The notes: generated by a model not told the origin, from the sequence alone. Shown: positions 52,107 to 62,124, numbered from the stretch's first letter. The stretch is DNA of 64,000 bases from Thalassolituus hydrocarboniclasticus (GCF_025345565.1 NZ_CP054475.1:3389129-3453128), one strand, 5' to 3'. Numbers and translations are program-made.

Positions 52107-53102
52107 ATGACCTCACTGGCAGATATTCCTTTTTCGCTGCTGGAGCTGGCATCGGTGCCACAGGGTTTTACCGTGGCGCAGACGCTGGCCTCTATGCTCG
52201 ATTATGCCCAACATGCCGACACGCTGGGCTTTAACCGTTTCTGGCTGGCCGAGCACCACAACATGGAAGGGGTCGCCAGCAGCGCCACCGCGGTGCTGAT
52301 TGGTCAGGTCGCAGCACGTACGCAACGTCTCCGCGTCGGCTCTGGTGGCATCATGCTGCCCAATCACCCGCCGCTTATTGTCGCCGAACAGTTCGGCACA
52401 CTGGATGCGCTGTACCCCGGCCGTATTGACCTTGGCCTTGGCCGTGCCCCCGGTACCGATCCACTCACCAGCCGGGCCTTGCGCCGTGACGATATGCGCG
52501 CCGAACACTTCCCGCAGGAAGTGGAAGAATTACAGACCCTGCTGGGAGCCGATGGCGCACACAAGCGCGTTAAAGCTTACCCCGGTGCCAACAGTGCGGT
52601 AGAAATCTGGCTGTTAGGCTCCAGTTTATTCAGCGCGCAATTGGCCGCTGAGCGTGGTCTGCCTTACGCCTTTGCCGGGCACTTTGCTCCGCGTCTGGCG
52701 CGCGAGGCGATTGCCCTTTACCGCCATCGTTTTCAGCCTTCGGCCATTCTGCAGAAACCACATGTCATTCTGTGCCTGCCACTCATCGCTGCCGCCAGTG
52801 ACGATGAAGCGCGCTTTCTCGCCACCAGCAGTCAGCAGCGGATTATGGCGTTAATGCAGGGACAACCACTCTATCTGCCACCGCCAGTGGAAAGCATGGA
52901 AGGTATCTGGAATCCGCAGATTAAAGCTCAGGTCGATGCCTTTCTGGCACTGTCGGTTACAGGCGGCCCTGCCAGTATTAAGTCCAAGCTGCAGGCACTG
53001 GTCAGCCAGATACCCGCAGATGAGTTGATGTTCACCAACGATATTTTTGACCGGGAGAAACGTCTGCAGGCACTGCAGATTCTGATGGATGCAAAATCTT
53101 AA
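52107..53102 (+). CDS. LLM-class flavin-dependent oxidoreductase
   Basis: 331 residues from the ATG at 52107, starting [19 protein letters not shown] as in the YhbW/LuxAB-like group. The start is uncertain because ATGs at 52062 and 52092 are also in frame and no strong ribosome site is seen. Family motifs: [77 protein letters not shown] (about 48-125) and [33 protein letters not shown]-barrel enzyme that probably uses FMN; the substrate is unknown. It is a single gene on the plus strand. Confidence 0.88.
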   Translation: MTSLADIPFSLLELASVPQGFTVAQTLASMLDYAQHADTLGFNRFWLAEHHNMEGVASSATAVLIGQVAARTQRLRVGSGGIMLPNHPPLIVAEQFGTLDALYPGRIDLGLGRAPGTDPLTSRALRRDDMRAEHFPQEVEELQTLLGADGAHKRVKAYPGANSAVEIWLLGSSLFSAQLAAERGLPYAFAGHFAPRLAREAIALYRHRFQPSAILQKPHVILCLPLIAAASDDEARFLATSSQQRIMALMQGQPLYLPPPVESMEGIWNPQIKAQVDAFLALSVTGGPASIKSKLQALVSQIPADELMFTNDIFDREKRLQALQILMDAKS

Positions 53103-53213
53103 GGAGCTTAAGGACTGCGGCAAAATAACGGCTTAATCCGTATGCCTGTCATACAGGGCCGGGTTTAATCTGCTATAACTGATGCAGACCATAACACGTC
53201 ATCAGGAGGCGGT

Positions 53214-53816
53214 ATGTGCAAAGGATGGTTAATACTGACGTTGTTATTGCTGAGCGCCTGCGACAATTCTCCCACGGCCGGCAATCAGTTCTCTCCCCTG
53301 CCCCAGACCCGCGGCGAAGCTGAACAACTGCGCCAGCTGAGTTTAAACACAACCGCAGGCGAGCGGCGCTTAAGCGACTTTGATAATCAGCTTCTGCTGC
53401 TGTTTTTCGGTTTCAGCCATTGTCCGGATATTTGCCCCACCACGCTGATGAATGTCAGCAAAGCACTGCAGCAATTACCACCTGAAAGCGTGCAACTGGT
53501 ACAACCTCTGTTTATTACCGTTGATCCGGAGCGCGATACCATTGATGTACTGCGCCCCTATACCCGCCACTTTCATGCCGCCATTCTTGGCGTTCAGCCT
53601 GATACCGAACAACTGCTGCAACTGACAAAATTTTTCGGGATTTATTACCGCAAAGTTGCACAGGAAGGAGCGCTGGAATACAGCATGGATCATTCTGCAC
53701 AATTATTACTGAGCAGCAGTTATGGTCAGATACTGGGGGTTCTTGACCCACATATGCCAGCCGACGAGCTGGCACTGTGGATCAAAGGGGCGGTCGCCCG
53801 GCTGCAGGCGCAATAA
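53214..53816 (+). CDS. Sco1/SenC-type copper chaperone lipoprotein
   Basis: 200 residues. Lipoprotein signal with lipobox LLSAC (Cys16). The thioredoxin-like domain has the copper motif CPDIC (Cys70 and Cys74) in FFGFSHCPDICPTTL and the distal His160 in YSMDHSAQ. Sco proteins deliver copper to the CuA site of cytochrome oxidase subunit II. It fits the cytochrome oxidase locus that follows: it is convergent with cyoE, the last gene of that minus-strand operon. It is probably transcribed from its own promoter. Confidence 0.92.
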   Translation: MCKGWLILTLLLLSACDNSPTAGNQFSPLPQTRGEAEQLRQLSLNTTAGERRLSDFDNQLLLLFFGFSHCPDICPTTLMNVSKALQQLPPESVQLVQPLFITVDPERDTIDVLRPYTRHFHAAILGVQPDTEQLLQLTKFFGIYYRKVAQEGALEYSMDHSAQLLLSSSYGQILGVLDPHMPADELALWIKGAVARLQAQ

Positions 53817-53841
53817 ACGATTAAACAATCATGCTATGCGC

Positions 53842-54753
53842 TCAGAAAACCGGCAGACAATGATCCAGCAATAACGCCGCAAAGCAGTACAGAATATAGC
53901 GGATCGAAAACCAGAACGCCTGAATCGGCGCCTGCGCCGAGGTGGCGCGCCATACCCGCCAGTTAATCTGCATAAAGCGGATATTTAACGGCACGATCAA
54001 CAACAGATACACCAGCCCCGACATACCACTGACGTAAGGCATCAGCGTCATAACCACTGTCAGCCAGGCATACAGCCAGATCTGCAAACGGGTAAAACCT
54101 TCGCCATGGGTAATGGGCAACATGGGTACTCCGGCACGGCGGTATTCATCCTGTTTATGAATCGCCAGCGCCCAGAAATGCGGTGGCGTCCAGGCAAAAA
54201 TAATCAGCACCAGCAGCAATGCATCGGCTTCCACACGATTGGTGATTGCCGTCCAGCCGAGTAACGGTGGCGCGGCTCCGGCCAGTCCGCCGATGGTAAT
54301 ATTCTGTGGCGTGGCGTGTTTTAAAAAGCGGGTATAAATCAGCGCATAACCCAGCAATGCGGCCGCGGTCAGCACTGAAGTCAGCGGATTCACCTCAAGC
54401 CATAACAGACTCAGTCCCAGCAGTGACAACAGGCTGGCATAAAGTGCTGCCTGCCAGGGCGGAATACGTCCCTGTGCCAGCGGACGTTTTGACGTGCGCA
54501 GCATTAAACGGTCAAGCCGCTGATCCAGCAAATGGTTAAAGGCCGCCGCTCCCATCGCTGCCATAGCGATACCCAGCGTGGCATATATCACCCGCCCGAT
54601 ATCCGGCAATACCGGTGTCGCCAGTACCATGCCGACCAAAGCACAGACCAGCATCACCAGCACCACCCGCGGTTTACCCAGCTCCCAGAAATCACGCCAC
54701 TGCGGGCGGGCTGACTGCCGGCTGCTTTTTTCTGCTAATACCAGACTGCTCAT
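53842..54753 (-). CDS. cyoE: Heme o synthase (protoheme IX farnesyltransferase)
   Basis: 303 residues from the ATG at 54753 (GGAGGAAG upstream), overlapping ctaA by 4 bases. UbiA-type prenyltransferase that farnesylates heme b to heme o. The prenyl-diphosphate motif NHLLDQRLDRLMLRTSKRPL (DxxxD) is followed by a second motif TPPHFWALAIHKQDEYRRAGVPMLP. Seven to nine hydrophobic helices span the protein. Also called ctaB. It closes the operon after ctaA, which converts heme o to heme a for the oxidase. Confidence 0.94.
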   Translation of the reverse strand: MSSLVLAEKSSRQSARPQWRDFWELGKPRVVLVMLVCALVGMVLATPVLPDIGRVIYATLGIAMAAMGAAAFNHLLDQRLDRLMLRTSKRPLAQGRIPPWQAALYASLLSLLGLSLLWLEVNPLTSVLTAAALLGYALIYTRFLKHATPQNITIGGLAGAAPPLLGWTAITNRVEADALLLVLIIFAWTPPHFWALAIHKQDEYRRAGVPMLPITHGEGFTRLQIWLYAWLTVVMTLMPYVSGMSGLVYLLLIVPLNIRFMQINWRVWRATSAQAPIQAFWFSIRYILYCFAALLLDHCLPVF

Positions 54754-55796
54754 ATCACTTCCTCCGCCAGATGCCAGGTTTTCTGCCGTTGATTTACCGG
54801 CTCGCTTTGTCGTGGCCAGATCAGGGCGCAATACACCACGGCCAGCAGCAATAACGCCGCACCGGCGGTATGCAATAACGCCGGTGGAAATGGCAACGAC
54901 CAGACCACCAGAATAATTCCCAGCCCCACCTGCAACAGATACAGACCGAGACAACAGAGAACCACACGCCTCTGCTCACTGCGCTGCGCCTGCCAGTACA
55001 GCACCAGCAAGGTCAGCCCCAACGCCAGCGCCACCAGCCGGTGTGTCCACTGGATCGCACTGCGCGCGCTGGCATGCAGCTGGCCATATAAATAATCAGG
55101 ACCGATTGATTGAGTCAGGTGAAAGGCGCTGGAAAAATCCATTTCCGGCCACCACTGGCCATTACAGGTGGGGAAACCCATACAGCCAATGCCGGCATAA
55201 TTACTTGAGGTCCAGCCACCCAGAGCAATCTGCAATACCAGTAACAACAGTGCCAGCCACAGCATCCGCGGCCTCCGCGCCGTCGGCACCTGCCTTCCTG
55301 CGCTGGACACTGCAGCAGCCTCAGGCTGATGCACCCGCCAGGCAATAAAACTGAGTAACAGCAGACAGCTGAAGCCCCCCAGCAGATGCAGGGTCACCAC
55401 CTGGGGCCAGAGTTTCAGCGTTACCGTCCAGGCACCGAAAGCGCCCTGCACAATAACCAGAGCAAGCAGTAACGATGTCCAGCGCAGCAGACCCGGTGCC
55501 TGAGTGCGGGCGCGCCAGCTGAAGAACACCAGCAGTATGGCCATCAGCCCAAGGGATGCTGCCAGATAACGGTGAATCATCTCCATCCAGGCTTTTTCTG
55601 CTTCCAGCGGTGCGTGGGGTGCAAATTGCGCAGCGATATGAGCCTGCGGGACAACTAAGCGGCCATAGCAGCCCGGCCAGTCAGGACAGCCCAGACCCGC
55701 ATCCAGTAAACGGGTGGCCGCGCCCAGCATCACCACCGTAAAAGCCATAAAGGCGGCCAGCAGTGCCAGCGTGCGCACTGTTTTCAGATTATTCAT
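54750..55796 (-). CDS. ctaA: Heme a synthase
   Basis: 348 residues from the ATG at 55796 (GGAGGAG upstream); the frame to 55937 is rejected. A Cox15/CtaA membrane enzyme that oxidises heme o to heme a. Eight transmembrane helices are expected. Family features: GAATRLLDAGLGCPDWPGCYGRL, EMIHRYLAASLG (His), QIALGGWTSSNYAGIGCMGFPTCNG, QWTHRLVALALG and the final helices. Paired cysteines in CPDWPGC and CMGFPTC are retained. It overlaps the preceding gene by 8 bases and cyoE by 4 bases, so it is a translationally coupled operon member. Confidence 0.94.
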   Translation of the reverse strand: MNNLKTVRTLALLAAFMAFTVVMLGAATRLLDAGLGCPDWPGCYGRLVVPQAHIAAQFAPHAPLEAEKAWMEMIHRYLAASLGLMAILLVFFSWRARTQAPGLLRWTSLLLALVIVQGAFGAWTVTLKLWPQVVTLHLLGGFSCLLLLSFIAWRVHQPEAAAVSSAGRQVPTARRPRMLWLALLLLVLQIALGGWTSSNYAGIGCMGFPTCNGQWWPEMDFSSAFHLTQSIGPDYLYGQLHASARSAIQWTHRLVALALGLTLLVLYWQAQRSEQRRVVLCCLGLYLLQVGLGIILVVWSLPFPPALLHTAGAALLLLAVVYCALIWPRQSEPVNQRQKTWHLAEEVI

Positions 55797-56388
55797 GGCG
55801 CTCCTCCGGCTGGAAATGGCTGTTATGCCCGGCGGATTGCAGCGCCAGAGTTTCCGCCTGCATGCTGCTGAGCGGATTGCGCCTGAACAGATAGCGCACG
55901 TCGCGCAGAATGTCTTTGATGCTGCTGTCAGCGCCATAAGCCAGCACGATATTGCCCTGCGGATCGGCCAGCCAGATATCCTGCGTCAGAGCGGCCGGAG
56001 CCTGCCAGACAAGACGCTGACCGCCGGGAGGTAAGGTATTTTCGCCAGCCGCGCTCTCCGCCGGTTCACTCTGCGGCTGTGTACCACTCAGCTGCCAGCG
56101 CTGCAGACGCGGAGCATCGCGTCCCAGCGTGCGGTGTAAGCGCCATAAACTGTCATCCAGATCACAGGGCTCAGAGGTGCAGCGATACAGCAAATGCCAG
56201 CGCCCATCCTGCAGCGCCGGGGCCGGAGTCAGCGCCCACTGACTCAGCGGCGGAATATCCGGTACCAGCTCACCATGCGCGACGCGTGCTTCAGGAATGC
56301 CAATCTGCCAGTACCACATCGCCAGTGCCGCCGGCACGGGAGCCATTAATAATCCCAGCAATAACAGTAATTTTACCCGGTTACTCAC
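55789..56388 (-). CDS. Hypothetical membrane-anchored protein of the cox operon
   Basis: 199 residues from the GTG at 56388, which follows AAAAGGAGGTG. One N-terminal transmembrane helix (NRVKLLLLLGLLMAPVPAALAMWYW) is followed by a periplasmic domain with LLYRCTSEPCDLDDSLWRLHRTLGRDAPRLQRW and YGADSSIKDILRDVRYLFRRNPLS. A similar small protein occurs between surf1 and ctaA in other gammaproteobacterial oxidase operons, from memory. The CxxxxC pair and thioredoxin-like order hint at an assembly role (inference). It overlaps surf1 (stop/start GTGA) and ctaA. Confidence 0.7.
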   Translation of the reverse strand: MSNRVKLLLLLGLLMAPVPAALAMWYWQIGIPEARVAHGELVPDIPPLSQWALTPAPALQDGRWHLLYRCTSEPCDLDDSLWRLHRTLGRDAPRLQRWQLSGTQPQSEPAESAAGENTLPPGGQRLVWQAPAALTQDIWLADPQGNIVLAYGADSSIKDILRDVRYLFRRNPLSSMQAETLALQSAGHNSHFQPEERHE

Positions 56389-57140
56389 AGCCACCTCCTT
56401 TTTGCCTTCAGAGTGCAGACCCGCACCCGCTGAGCTTTCAGCTTTGGCCGGTAACGCCAGGCCAGAGCCAGTGCCGCCAGTGCCAGTAACAGCCATTGAG
56501 CGGCGTAACCCAGGTGCCGCTCCCGGCTGACGCCAAGCGGCTGCCACCAGCGACCACTGCTGCCGTTATCCAGATGCAGTACGCCGGGTTGTAAATCCAG
56601 TTGCGGCCAGACATCGGTACGCAGCTGCTGAATACGCTGACCATCATCGTTAGCCCCGAGTAATAAGCCGCGCCTTCCCTCCAGAGGCTGCCAGTACCCC
56701 TGCAGATGCTGCAGTGTCAAAGCGGTATCCGGCCAGGGTTGTGGTGCGCGGCTGCCCGCCGTTGCCACAAAACCACGATCCACCAGCCACCAGCGGCCAT
56801 CGGTACTTTGCAGAGGAGTAATCAGCGCCAACCCGACCTGACCATTCAGCGTGCGGTTATCCAGCCAGCGGTTAAATTGCGGATAAAAAATACCCTGTAA
56901 TTGCAGAGCCTGATTCATCTGCGGCAGGCTTTGCGGATTAACTTCAGCCACCCGCGGGGCAGTCTGCCATTGGCGTTTTTCTTCTGCCCGCTGCCATTGC
57001 CAGTTAGCCAGCCCCAGACCCATAGCCCCCAGCAATAACCAGCCGCCCCACCAGACAGAAATACGCCAGCGCTGTTTGCTGCGCGCGCGTTTATCTGCTG
57101 TGCTGAGTACTGTTGTTATCACAACCTGAGGAATCGCCAT
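56385..57140 (-). CDS. SURF1-family cytochrome oxidase assembly protein
   Basis: 251 residues from the ATG at 57140. The start is uncertain because the ribosome site is weak and the ATG overlaps the divergent DUF2909 ATG (CATG). Two transmembrane helices, near 30-52 and close to the C-terminus, flank a periplasmic domain. SURF1 features: LGLANWQWQRAEEKRQ, LQLQGIFYPQFNRWLDNRTLNGQVGLALITPLQ, RWWLVDRGFVA and HLGYAAQWLLLALAALALA. It helps insert heme a during oxidase assembly. It is followed directly by the hypothetical protein gene, sharing GTGA. Confidence 0.85.
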   Translation of the reverse strand: MAIPQVVITTVLSTADKRARSKQRWRISVWWGGWLLLGAMGLGLANWQWQRAEEKRQWQTAPRVAEVNPQSLPQMNQALQLQGIFYPQFNRWLDNRTLNGQVGLALITPLQSTDGRWWLVDRGFVATAGSRAPQPWPDTALTLQHLQGYWQPLEGRRGLLLGANDDGQRIQQLRTDVWPQLDLQPGVLHLDNGSSGRWWQPLGVSRERHLGYAAQWLLLALAALALAWRYRPKLKAQRVRVCTLKAKRRWL

Positions 57141-57330
57141 GCTTAAGCTCGCCATCCTGTTGTTATTTGCCACTATGCTGATCAGCCTGCTTGCCGCCGC
57201 CGGATTTCTGGTAAGTGACGGTTCACGTTCACAGCGGGTACTGACTTCGCTGACCTGGCGGGTCTGCATTGCGGTGGTGCTGTTAACCTTATTGTTCTAC
57301 GGATTTTATTCCGGGCAATTACCCGACTGA
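57139..57330 (+). CDS. DUF2909 twin-transmembrane protein
   Basis: 63 residues with two hydrophobic helices (about 3-25 and 42-58) around SDGSRSQRVLTSLTWRV, which matches the small DUF2909 membrane proteins often encoded next to surf1. GAGGAAT precedes the ATG. Its start codon overlaps that of surf1 on the other strand. The gene lies wholly between coxC and surf1 but in the opposite orientation. Function unknown; the context suggests a role in oxidase assembly or stability. Confidence 0.8.
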   Translation: MLKLAILLLFATMLISLLAAAGFLVSDGSRSQRVLTSLTWRVCIAVVLLTLLFYGFYSGQLPD

Positions 57331-57354
57331 GCGTCATGTTGCTGAGGCGATGCC

Positions 57355-58212
57355 TCAGACAACGTAGACAAAAATAAATAATCCCAGCCACACAACATCG
57401 ACAAAGTGCCAGTACCAGCTGGCCGCCTCAAAACCAAAATGTGAGCGTGGCGAAAAATGGCCACGCCATAAACGCAGCAAAATAACCGTTAAAATACATG
57501 CCCCTAAAGTGACGTGCAGGCCATGAAAACCGGTAAGTAAAAAGAAGGTGCCGCCATACACTCCTGCCTGTAAGGTCAGACCCAGCTGGGTATAGGCTTC
57601 AACATATTCAATGCCCTGCACAACCAGAAACACAAAGCCCAGAATCAGGGTAAGCAGCAGCCATAGCTTGGTTTTGTTGCGCTGATCTTTTTTCAGAGCA
57701 TGGTGAGCAATGGTCAGCGTGATACTGGAACTGACCAGCAGCAACGTATTCAGCAAGGGCAGGTGCCAGGGGTCGATCACTTCTGCCGGGCCGGTAAAGG
57801 CATCCGATGGTGTTTTTAACAGCGGCCAGCTGGCGCTGAAATCCGGCCATAACAGTGCACTGATACCTTTTTCACCTTCACCGTCCAGCCAGGGTAAAGC
57901 AAACACACGGATATAAAATAAAGCGCCGAAAAAGGCGGCAAAAAACATCACTTCGGAAAAAATAAACCAGGCCATTCCCATGCGGAAAGAACGGTCCATT
58001 TGCGCATCGTACAGGCCGCTGCGTGATTCATGAATGACATCGCGAAACCAGACAAACATCATCACCAGCACGCCTGCCATGCCCGCCAGAAAAAGACCAA
58101 AGCCATGGCCAAAGCTGAGGCTGGATGCTGCGCCTATAACCACAAAAGCCAGCACGACCACCATCAGAATCGGCCATTTACTGCTGGCCGGTACGTAGTA
58201 GGAACCACTCAT
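57355..58212 (-). CDS. coxC: Cytochrome c oxidase subunit III
   Basis: 285 residues, seven transmembrane helices expected. Starts SGSYYVPASSKWPI and contains FRMGMAWFIFSEVMFFAAFFGALFYIRVF, ALKKDQRNKTKLWLLLTLILGFVFLVVQGIEYVEAY, FLLTGFHGLHVTLGACILTV (His of the lipid-binding site) and the C-terminal FEAASWYWHFVDVVWLGLFIFVYV. These are canonical for CoxC/CtaE. It follows ctaG by 21 bases in the operon coxB-coxA-ctaG-coxC. Confidence 0.96.
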   Translation of the reverse strand: MSGSYYVPASSKWPILMVVVLAFVVIGAASSLSFGHGFGLFLAGMAGVLVMMFVWFRDVIHESRSGLYDAQMDRSFRMGMAWFIFSEVMFFAAFFGALFYIRVFALPWLDGEGEKGISALLWPDFSASWPLLKTPSDAFTGPAEVIDPWHLPLLNTLLLVSSSITLTIAHHALKKDQRNKTKLWLLLTLILGFVFLVVQGIEYVEAYTQLGLTLQAGVYGGTFFLLTGFHGLHVTLGACILTVILLRLWRGHFSPRSHFGFEAASWYWHFVDVVWLGLFIFVYVV

Positions 58213-58233
58213 TGCAACCTCCCGGTCCTGATT

Positions 58234-58779
58234 TCAGGGGCCTGTTTGCGGATACAGGGTATAGGCCAGCGTCAGCCGGTGCAGATCTTCGGGTAAATCC
58301 GAGCGGATCTGAAAGACCACCGGCACCTCCAGACTTTCTCCGGCAGCCAGCTGCTGGTCGTTAAAACAAAAACATTCCAACTTTAAAAAATAATTTGAGG
58401 CCTCTGCCGGGCTGAGGCTGGGCACTGCCCGTGCACGCCCGGTTGTATTACCCAGATTCTGCATACGGAACCACATCTGATGAATCTCTCCCGGATGTAC
58501 TGCCTTATGGCCCAGCGTTGCAGAAAAATGCCAATCCATTCCCGCGGCAGTGCGGGTAATCACCTGCACCTCAATATTGCGTTGCTGGTCGATACCCGTG
58601 GATTGCAATACCTGAGCAGAATTAACGCCTTTGCCATTAATGCCCGTCAGTTCGCAGAACACATCGTAAAGTGGCACCAGTGCGATGGTAAAAGCCACGC
58701 TGCCTGCCAGCATCAGCAACAGCCACCACAGGGTTCGGCGTATACCCTGCTGCTGACGATTTAAAGGCAGGCTGCTCAT
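58234..58779 (-). CDS. ctaG: CtaG/Cox11 copper chaperone
   Basis: 181 residues with one N-terminal transmembrane helix (about 18-37) and a periplasmic copper-binding domain. It inserts CuB into subunit I. The copper ligands are Cys136 and Cys138 in KLECFCFNDQ, with a further conserved Cys42 in YDVFCELTGING. The MDWHF, FRMQNLG and FQIRSDLPEDLHRLTLAYTLY segments are typical. Its start lies 2 bases before the coxA stop codon region (58782), so it is tightly linked to coxA. Confidence 0.94.
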   Translation of the reverse strand: MSSLPLNRQQQGIRRTLWWLLLMLAGSVAFTIALVPLYDVFCELTGINGKGVNSAQVLQSTGIDQQRNIEVQVITRTAAGMDWHFSATLGHKAVHPGEIHQMWFRMQNLGNTTGRARAVPSLSPAEASNYFLKLECFCFNDQQLAAGESLEVPVVFQIRSDLPEDLHRLTLAYTLYPQTGP

Positions 58780-58781
58780 GC

Positions 58782-60395
58782 TTATGCCCGTCCTGGCGAA
58801 TCACGTTCCGGAATAAATTCCGGTGGCGTGGAAAAGGTATGCAGCGGCGCCGGGCTGGGCACCTGCCATTCAAGCCCTTCTGCACCTTCCCAGGCTTTAT
58901 CCGGTGCTGGCTTGCCACCACGCACGCAACGCACAACCACCCAGATCAGCAACAACTGCGACATGCCGAACAGGAAACCACCAATGGAAGACAGCAGATT
59001 AAAATCAGCAAACTGCAGAGCATAATCCGGAATGCGCCGCGGCATACCCGCCAGCCCGGAAAAGTGCATCGGGAAGAAGGTTAAATTCACGCCAATTACT
59101 GACAGCCAGAAATGCCAGCGGCCGAGGGTTTCGTCCGGGTAAAATCCGGTCCATTTCGGCAGCCAGTAATAGACACCGGCAATAATGGCGAAGACCGCGC
59201 CGGGAACCAGCACATAATGGAAATGTGCCACCACGAAATAGGTATCGTGATACTGATAATCCGCCGGCACTATCGCCAGCATCACACCGGATAAGCCGCC
59301 AATCGTAAATTGCACAATAAAAGCCAGGGTAAACAGCATCGGCACTTCGAAACTGATAGAACCATGAAATAACGTGGCCACCCAGTTAAATACTTTTACC
59401 CCGGTCGGTACCGCAATCAGCATGGTCGCGTACATAAAAAACAATTGCGCCGCCAGCGGCAGCCCCACGGTAAACATATGGTGTGCCCAGACCACGAACG
59501 ACAGAATGGCAATGGATGCGGTGGCATACACCATCGAGCGGTAACCGAATAAACGCTTACGGGCAAAGGTCGGCACGATCATGGAAGCAATACCAAAAGC
59601 TGGCAAAATCATGATGTACACTTCCGGATGGCCAAAAAACCAGAACAGATGCTGGAACAGCACCGGATCACCACCACCGGCGGCATTAAAGAAACTGGTG
59701 CCGAAATTAATATCCAGCAACATCATGGTGACCACGCCGGCCAGCACCGGCATTACCGCCAGTAATAAAAAGGCGGTAATCAGCCAGGTCCAGACAAAGA
59801 GTGGCATATCCATCAGCTTCATCGCCGGTGTACGCATATTCAGAATGGTGGCGATGATATTGATGGCCCCCAGAATGGAGCTGATACCGGCCAGATGAAT
59901 CGACAGAATAAAAAAGTTAGTCGATGGCGGAGCATAGGTTGTCGACAGCGGGGCATAAAACGTCCAGCCAAAGTTAGGACCGCCCCCCTCCATAAACAGG
60001 CTCGATAACAGCAACGAGAACGCCAGCGGCAGTAACCAGAAAGAGAAGTTATTCAGACGGGGTAAGGCCATATCCGGTGCACCGATCTGCAGGGGCACCA
60101 TCCAGTTAGCCAGCCCGACAAAGGCTGGCATTACCGCACCAAACACCATAATCAGACCGTGCATAGTGGTCATCTGGTTAAAAAATTCCGGCTGCACCAG
60201 TTGTAGACCCGGCTGAAAAAGTTCAGCACGGATAACCAGCGCCATAGTGCCGCCAATAAAAAACATCACCAGAGAAAAAATCAGATAGAGGCTGCCAATT
60301 TCTTTGTGATTGGTTGTCAGCAACCAGCGTTTAAGTCCACTGAGCTGTGGCGCATGGGCGTGCTCTGTTGCACTGCTGTAACTGTTGCTCGTCAT
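58782..60395 (-). CDS. coxA: Cytochrome c oxidase subunit I
   Basis: 537 residues, twelve transmembrane helices expected. The heme-copper oxidase core is intact: [10 protein letters not shown] with a heme a His, [21 protein letters not shown] (CuB His and cross-linked Tyr), [10 protein letters not shown], THxxHGSISF-type LFHGSISF, and [24 protein letters not shown]. The K- and D-channel residues could not be verified one by one here. This is the catalytic subunit of an aa3-type oxidase that reduces oxygen. It lies between coxB (62 bases upstream) and ctaG. Confidence 0.97.
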   Translation of the reverse strand: MTSNSYSSATEHAHAPQLSGLKRWLLTTNHKEIGSLYLIFSLVMFFIGGTMALVIRAELFQPGLQLVQPEFFNQMTTMHGLIMVFGAVMPAFVGLANWMVPLQIGAPDMALPRLNNFSFWLLPLAFSLLLSSLFMEGGGPNFGWTFYAPLSTTYAPPSTNFFILSIHLAGISSILGAINIIATILNMRTPAMKLMDMPLFVWTWLITAFLLLAVMPVLAGVVTMMLLDINFGTSFFNAAGGGDPVLFQHLFWFFGHPEVYIMILPAFGIASMIVPTFARKRLFGYRSMVYATASIAILSFVVWAHHMFTVGLPLAAQLFFMYATMLIAVPTGVKVFNWVATLFHGSISFEVPMLFTLAFIVQFTIGGLSGVMLAIVPADYQYHDTYFVVAHFHYVLVPGAVFAIIAGVYYWLPKWTGFYPDETLGRWHFWLSVIGVNLTFFPMHFSGLAGMPRRIPDYALQFADFNLLSSIGGFLFGMSQLLLIWVVVRCVRGGKPAPDKAWEGAEGLEWQVPSPAPLHTFSTPPEFIPERDSPGRA

Positions 60396-60457
60396 GACTC
60401 ACCTCATCAGTGTTCCATCTTTTTATACCGCATACCGGCCTGCGTACAATCTGCGGA

Positions 60458-61618
60458 TTATTCCGTTGGTTTAAGCTTCTGTTTTATCTCGGCGGGTTGC
60501 ACAACATCGCCGGTATTATTGCCAAAGGCGTTACGTTCATAGGTAATGACGGCAGCAAGATCGGCGGCCGATAACGTACTGCCAAAGGCCGCCATTGCGG
60601 TTCCCGACTTGCCGTAAATCACCCGGTCTATATGGGTGTCGCGGCCTTCAGCGGTTATAACAACCTGACTGCCGGCCAGCGCAGGGAAAGCAGGAGGAAT
60701 GCCCTGCCCGTTAACCATATGACAGGCAGCACAATAGGTGTTGTAAACCGTTTCTCCCTGAGCCATCAGGTCAGGCAGCGTCCATTCACGCTCGTTGCCA
60801 GCCGCCTTTTCAACGGCCTGCTGCTTCTGTTCCGCCAGCCAGAGCCGGTAGTCTTCTTTGCTTACTGCTTTAACGGTTACGGGCATAAAACCATGCAGGC
60901 GGCCGCACAGCTCGGTGCACTGCCCACGGTAAATTCCGGGTTCATCTATTCTGGTCCAGTTCTCATTCACAAAGCCCGGAATGGCATCTTTTTTAACCGC
61001 CAGCTGCGGCACCCACCAAGAGTGAATAACATCGTTTGAGGTCAGCAACAGGCGGACTTTGGTATCGACCGGCAGCACCAGCGGCTGATCAACTTCCAAC
61101 AGGTAGTTCTCACCTTTTTTCGCACGGCCATCAATCTGTTCCGGAGGGGTCGCCAGGTTGGAAAAGAAACTGATATCTTCGCCTAAATATTCATAATGCC
61201 AGCGCCACTGATGACCGGTGATCATCACGTCCATTTCTGCTTCGCTGGTGTCGTAGATTTTTTGCAGAGTCGCCGTTGCCGGTATCGCCATCACCACCAG
61301 AATAACCAGCGGAATCGCAGTCCAGAGTATTTCTACCAGGGTATTTTCGTGGAAATGAGCGGCCTTTGCGCCCTTGCTTTTACGGTAGCGGATCAGTGAC
61401 CAAAACATCACGCCGAACACAACAACGGCAATTACCACACAGATCCAGAAGATGATCATATGCAGCGAATAGACTTCGCGGCTCATATGGGTAACGCCAA
61501 TGGGAAGATTAAGATTGCTGTCGCCGTAAAGATTTTTGGCCAGCAACGGATGACTGAAAAAGACGACAGGTATCCATAACACGGCATGCCAAATCCGGTT
61601 GAGCCAGACTCCCGTCAT
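60458..61618 (-). CDS. coxB: Cytochrome c oxidase subunit II with C-terminal cytochrome c
   Basis: 386 residues from the ATG at 61618 (GGAGGTGG upstream; the frame to 61642 is rejected). A signal peptide, two transmembrane helices (about 52-75 and 97-117) and a CuA domain with His199, Cys234, Glu236, Cys238, His242 and Met245 in IHSWW...CTELCGRLHGFM. A C-terminal cytochrome c domain has CAACH at 296-300. The fused cytochrome c marks a caa3-type oxidase. The domain would accept electrons from soluble or membrane cytochromes c. It is first in the operon and its upstream spacer is about 500 bases. Confidence 0.96.
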   Translation of the reverse strand: MTGVWLNRIWHAVLWIPVVFFSHPLLAKNLYGDSNLNLPIGVTHMSREVYSLHMIIFWICVVIAVVVFGVMFWSLIRYRKSKGAKAAHFHENTLVEILWTAIPLVILVVMAIPATATLQKIYDTSEAEMDVMITGHQWRWHYEYLGEDISFFSNLATPPEQIDGRAKKGENYLLEVDQPLVLPVDTKVRLLLTSNDVIHSWWVPQLAVKKDAIPGFVNENWTRIDEPGIYRGQCTELCGRLHGFMPVTVKAVSKEDYRLWLAEQKQQAVEKAAGNEREWTLPDLMAQGETVYNTYCAACHMVNGQGIPPAFPALAGSQVVITAEGRDTHIDRVIYGKSGTAMAAFGSTLSAADLAAVITYERNAFGNNTGDVVQPAEIKQKLKPTE

Positions 61619-62124
61619 AACCACCTCCGCCACAACATCCATTTATTCCGGGCCTGTCACGCATTTCTGCTGTTATTGATTTCTGTTGCAGTAAAGCGCG
61701 ATCAGTCCCTCGTTATTGTTTATACAGTAAAGACGTTAAGCCGGAATAAGCTCAATAAGACAAAATACGCTGCAGACTGATGGCTCGCCTTGCGTAATAA
61801 CCATTGGCGCTAAATAAGGTTTGGTTATCGGAATTCATTCTATGGCGTTTCCGGCCAACGTATTCGGCCGGATAAAAACCTGAGTAAAATCATCAGATTA
61901 ATATAAGGACAGAAGAGTAAAGAGCGTAAATATCAGAAATAAACCTGAAGGCGACGAAAGAATCAGAAGAGATATAAGAAAATTTATCAATCCAAAAAAT
62001 TATATAGAATCCTGTCATAACAGACATGCAAAGCGCTCTGGTTTATAACAAACCTGTTAAGAACGACATTCCGGAAACAGGTATCCGGCCACTCAACGGC
62101 CGGATATTTTACAGCGGCAAAAGG
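61619..62124. other. Intergenic region upstream of the oxidase operon
   Basis: About 500 bases, AT-rich in its right part. No convincing ORF or RNA gene. The oxidase operon promoter should be here, but I could not assign -35/-10 boxes confidently. A GC-rich hairpin (TCCGGCC at 61850-61856 with GGCCGGA at 61866-61872) resembles the one at 62082-62106. Confidence 0.35.
62082..62106. terminator. Hairpin after the oxygenase gene
   Basis: TATCCGGCC/GGCCGGATA, perfect 9-bp stem with a 7-base loop, about 19 bases past the oxygenase stop codon. TTTT follows on the plus strand only, so minus-strand termination is not certain. Confidence 0.4.
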
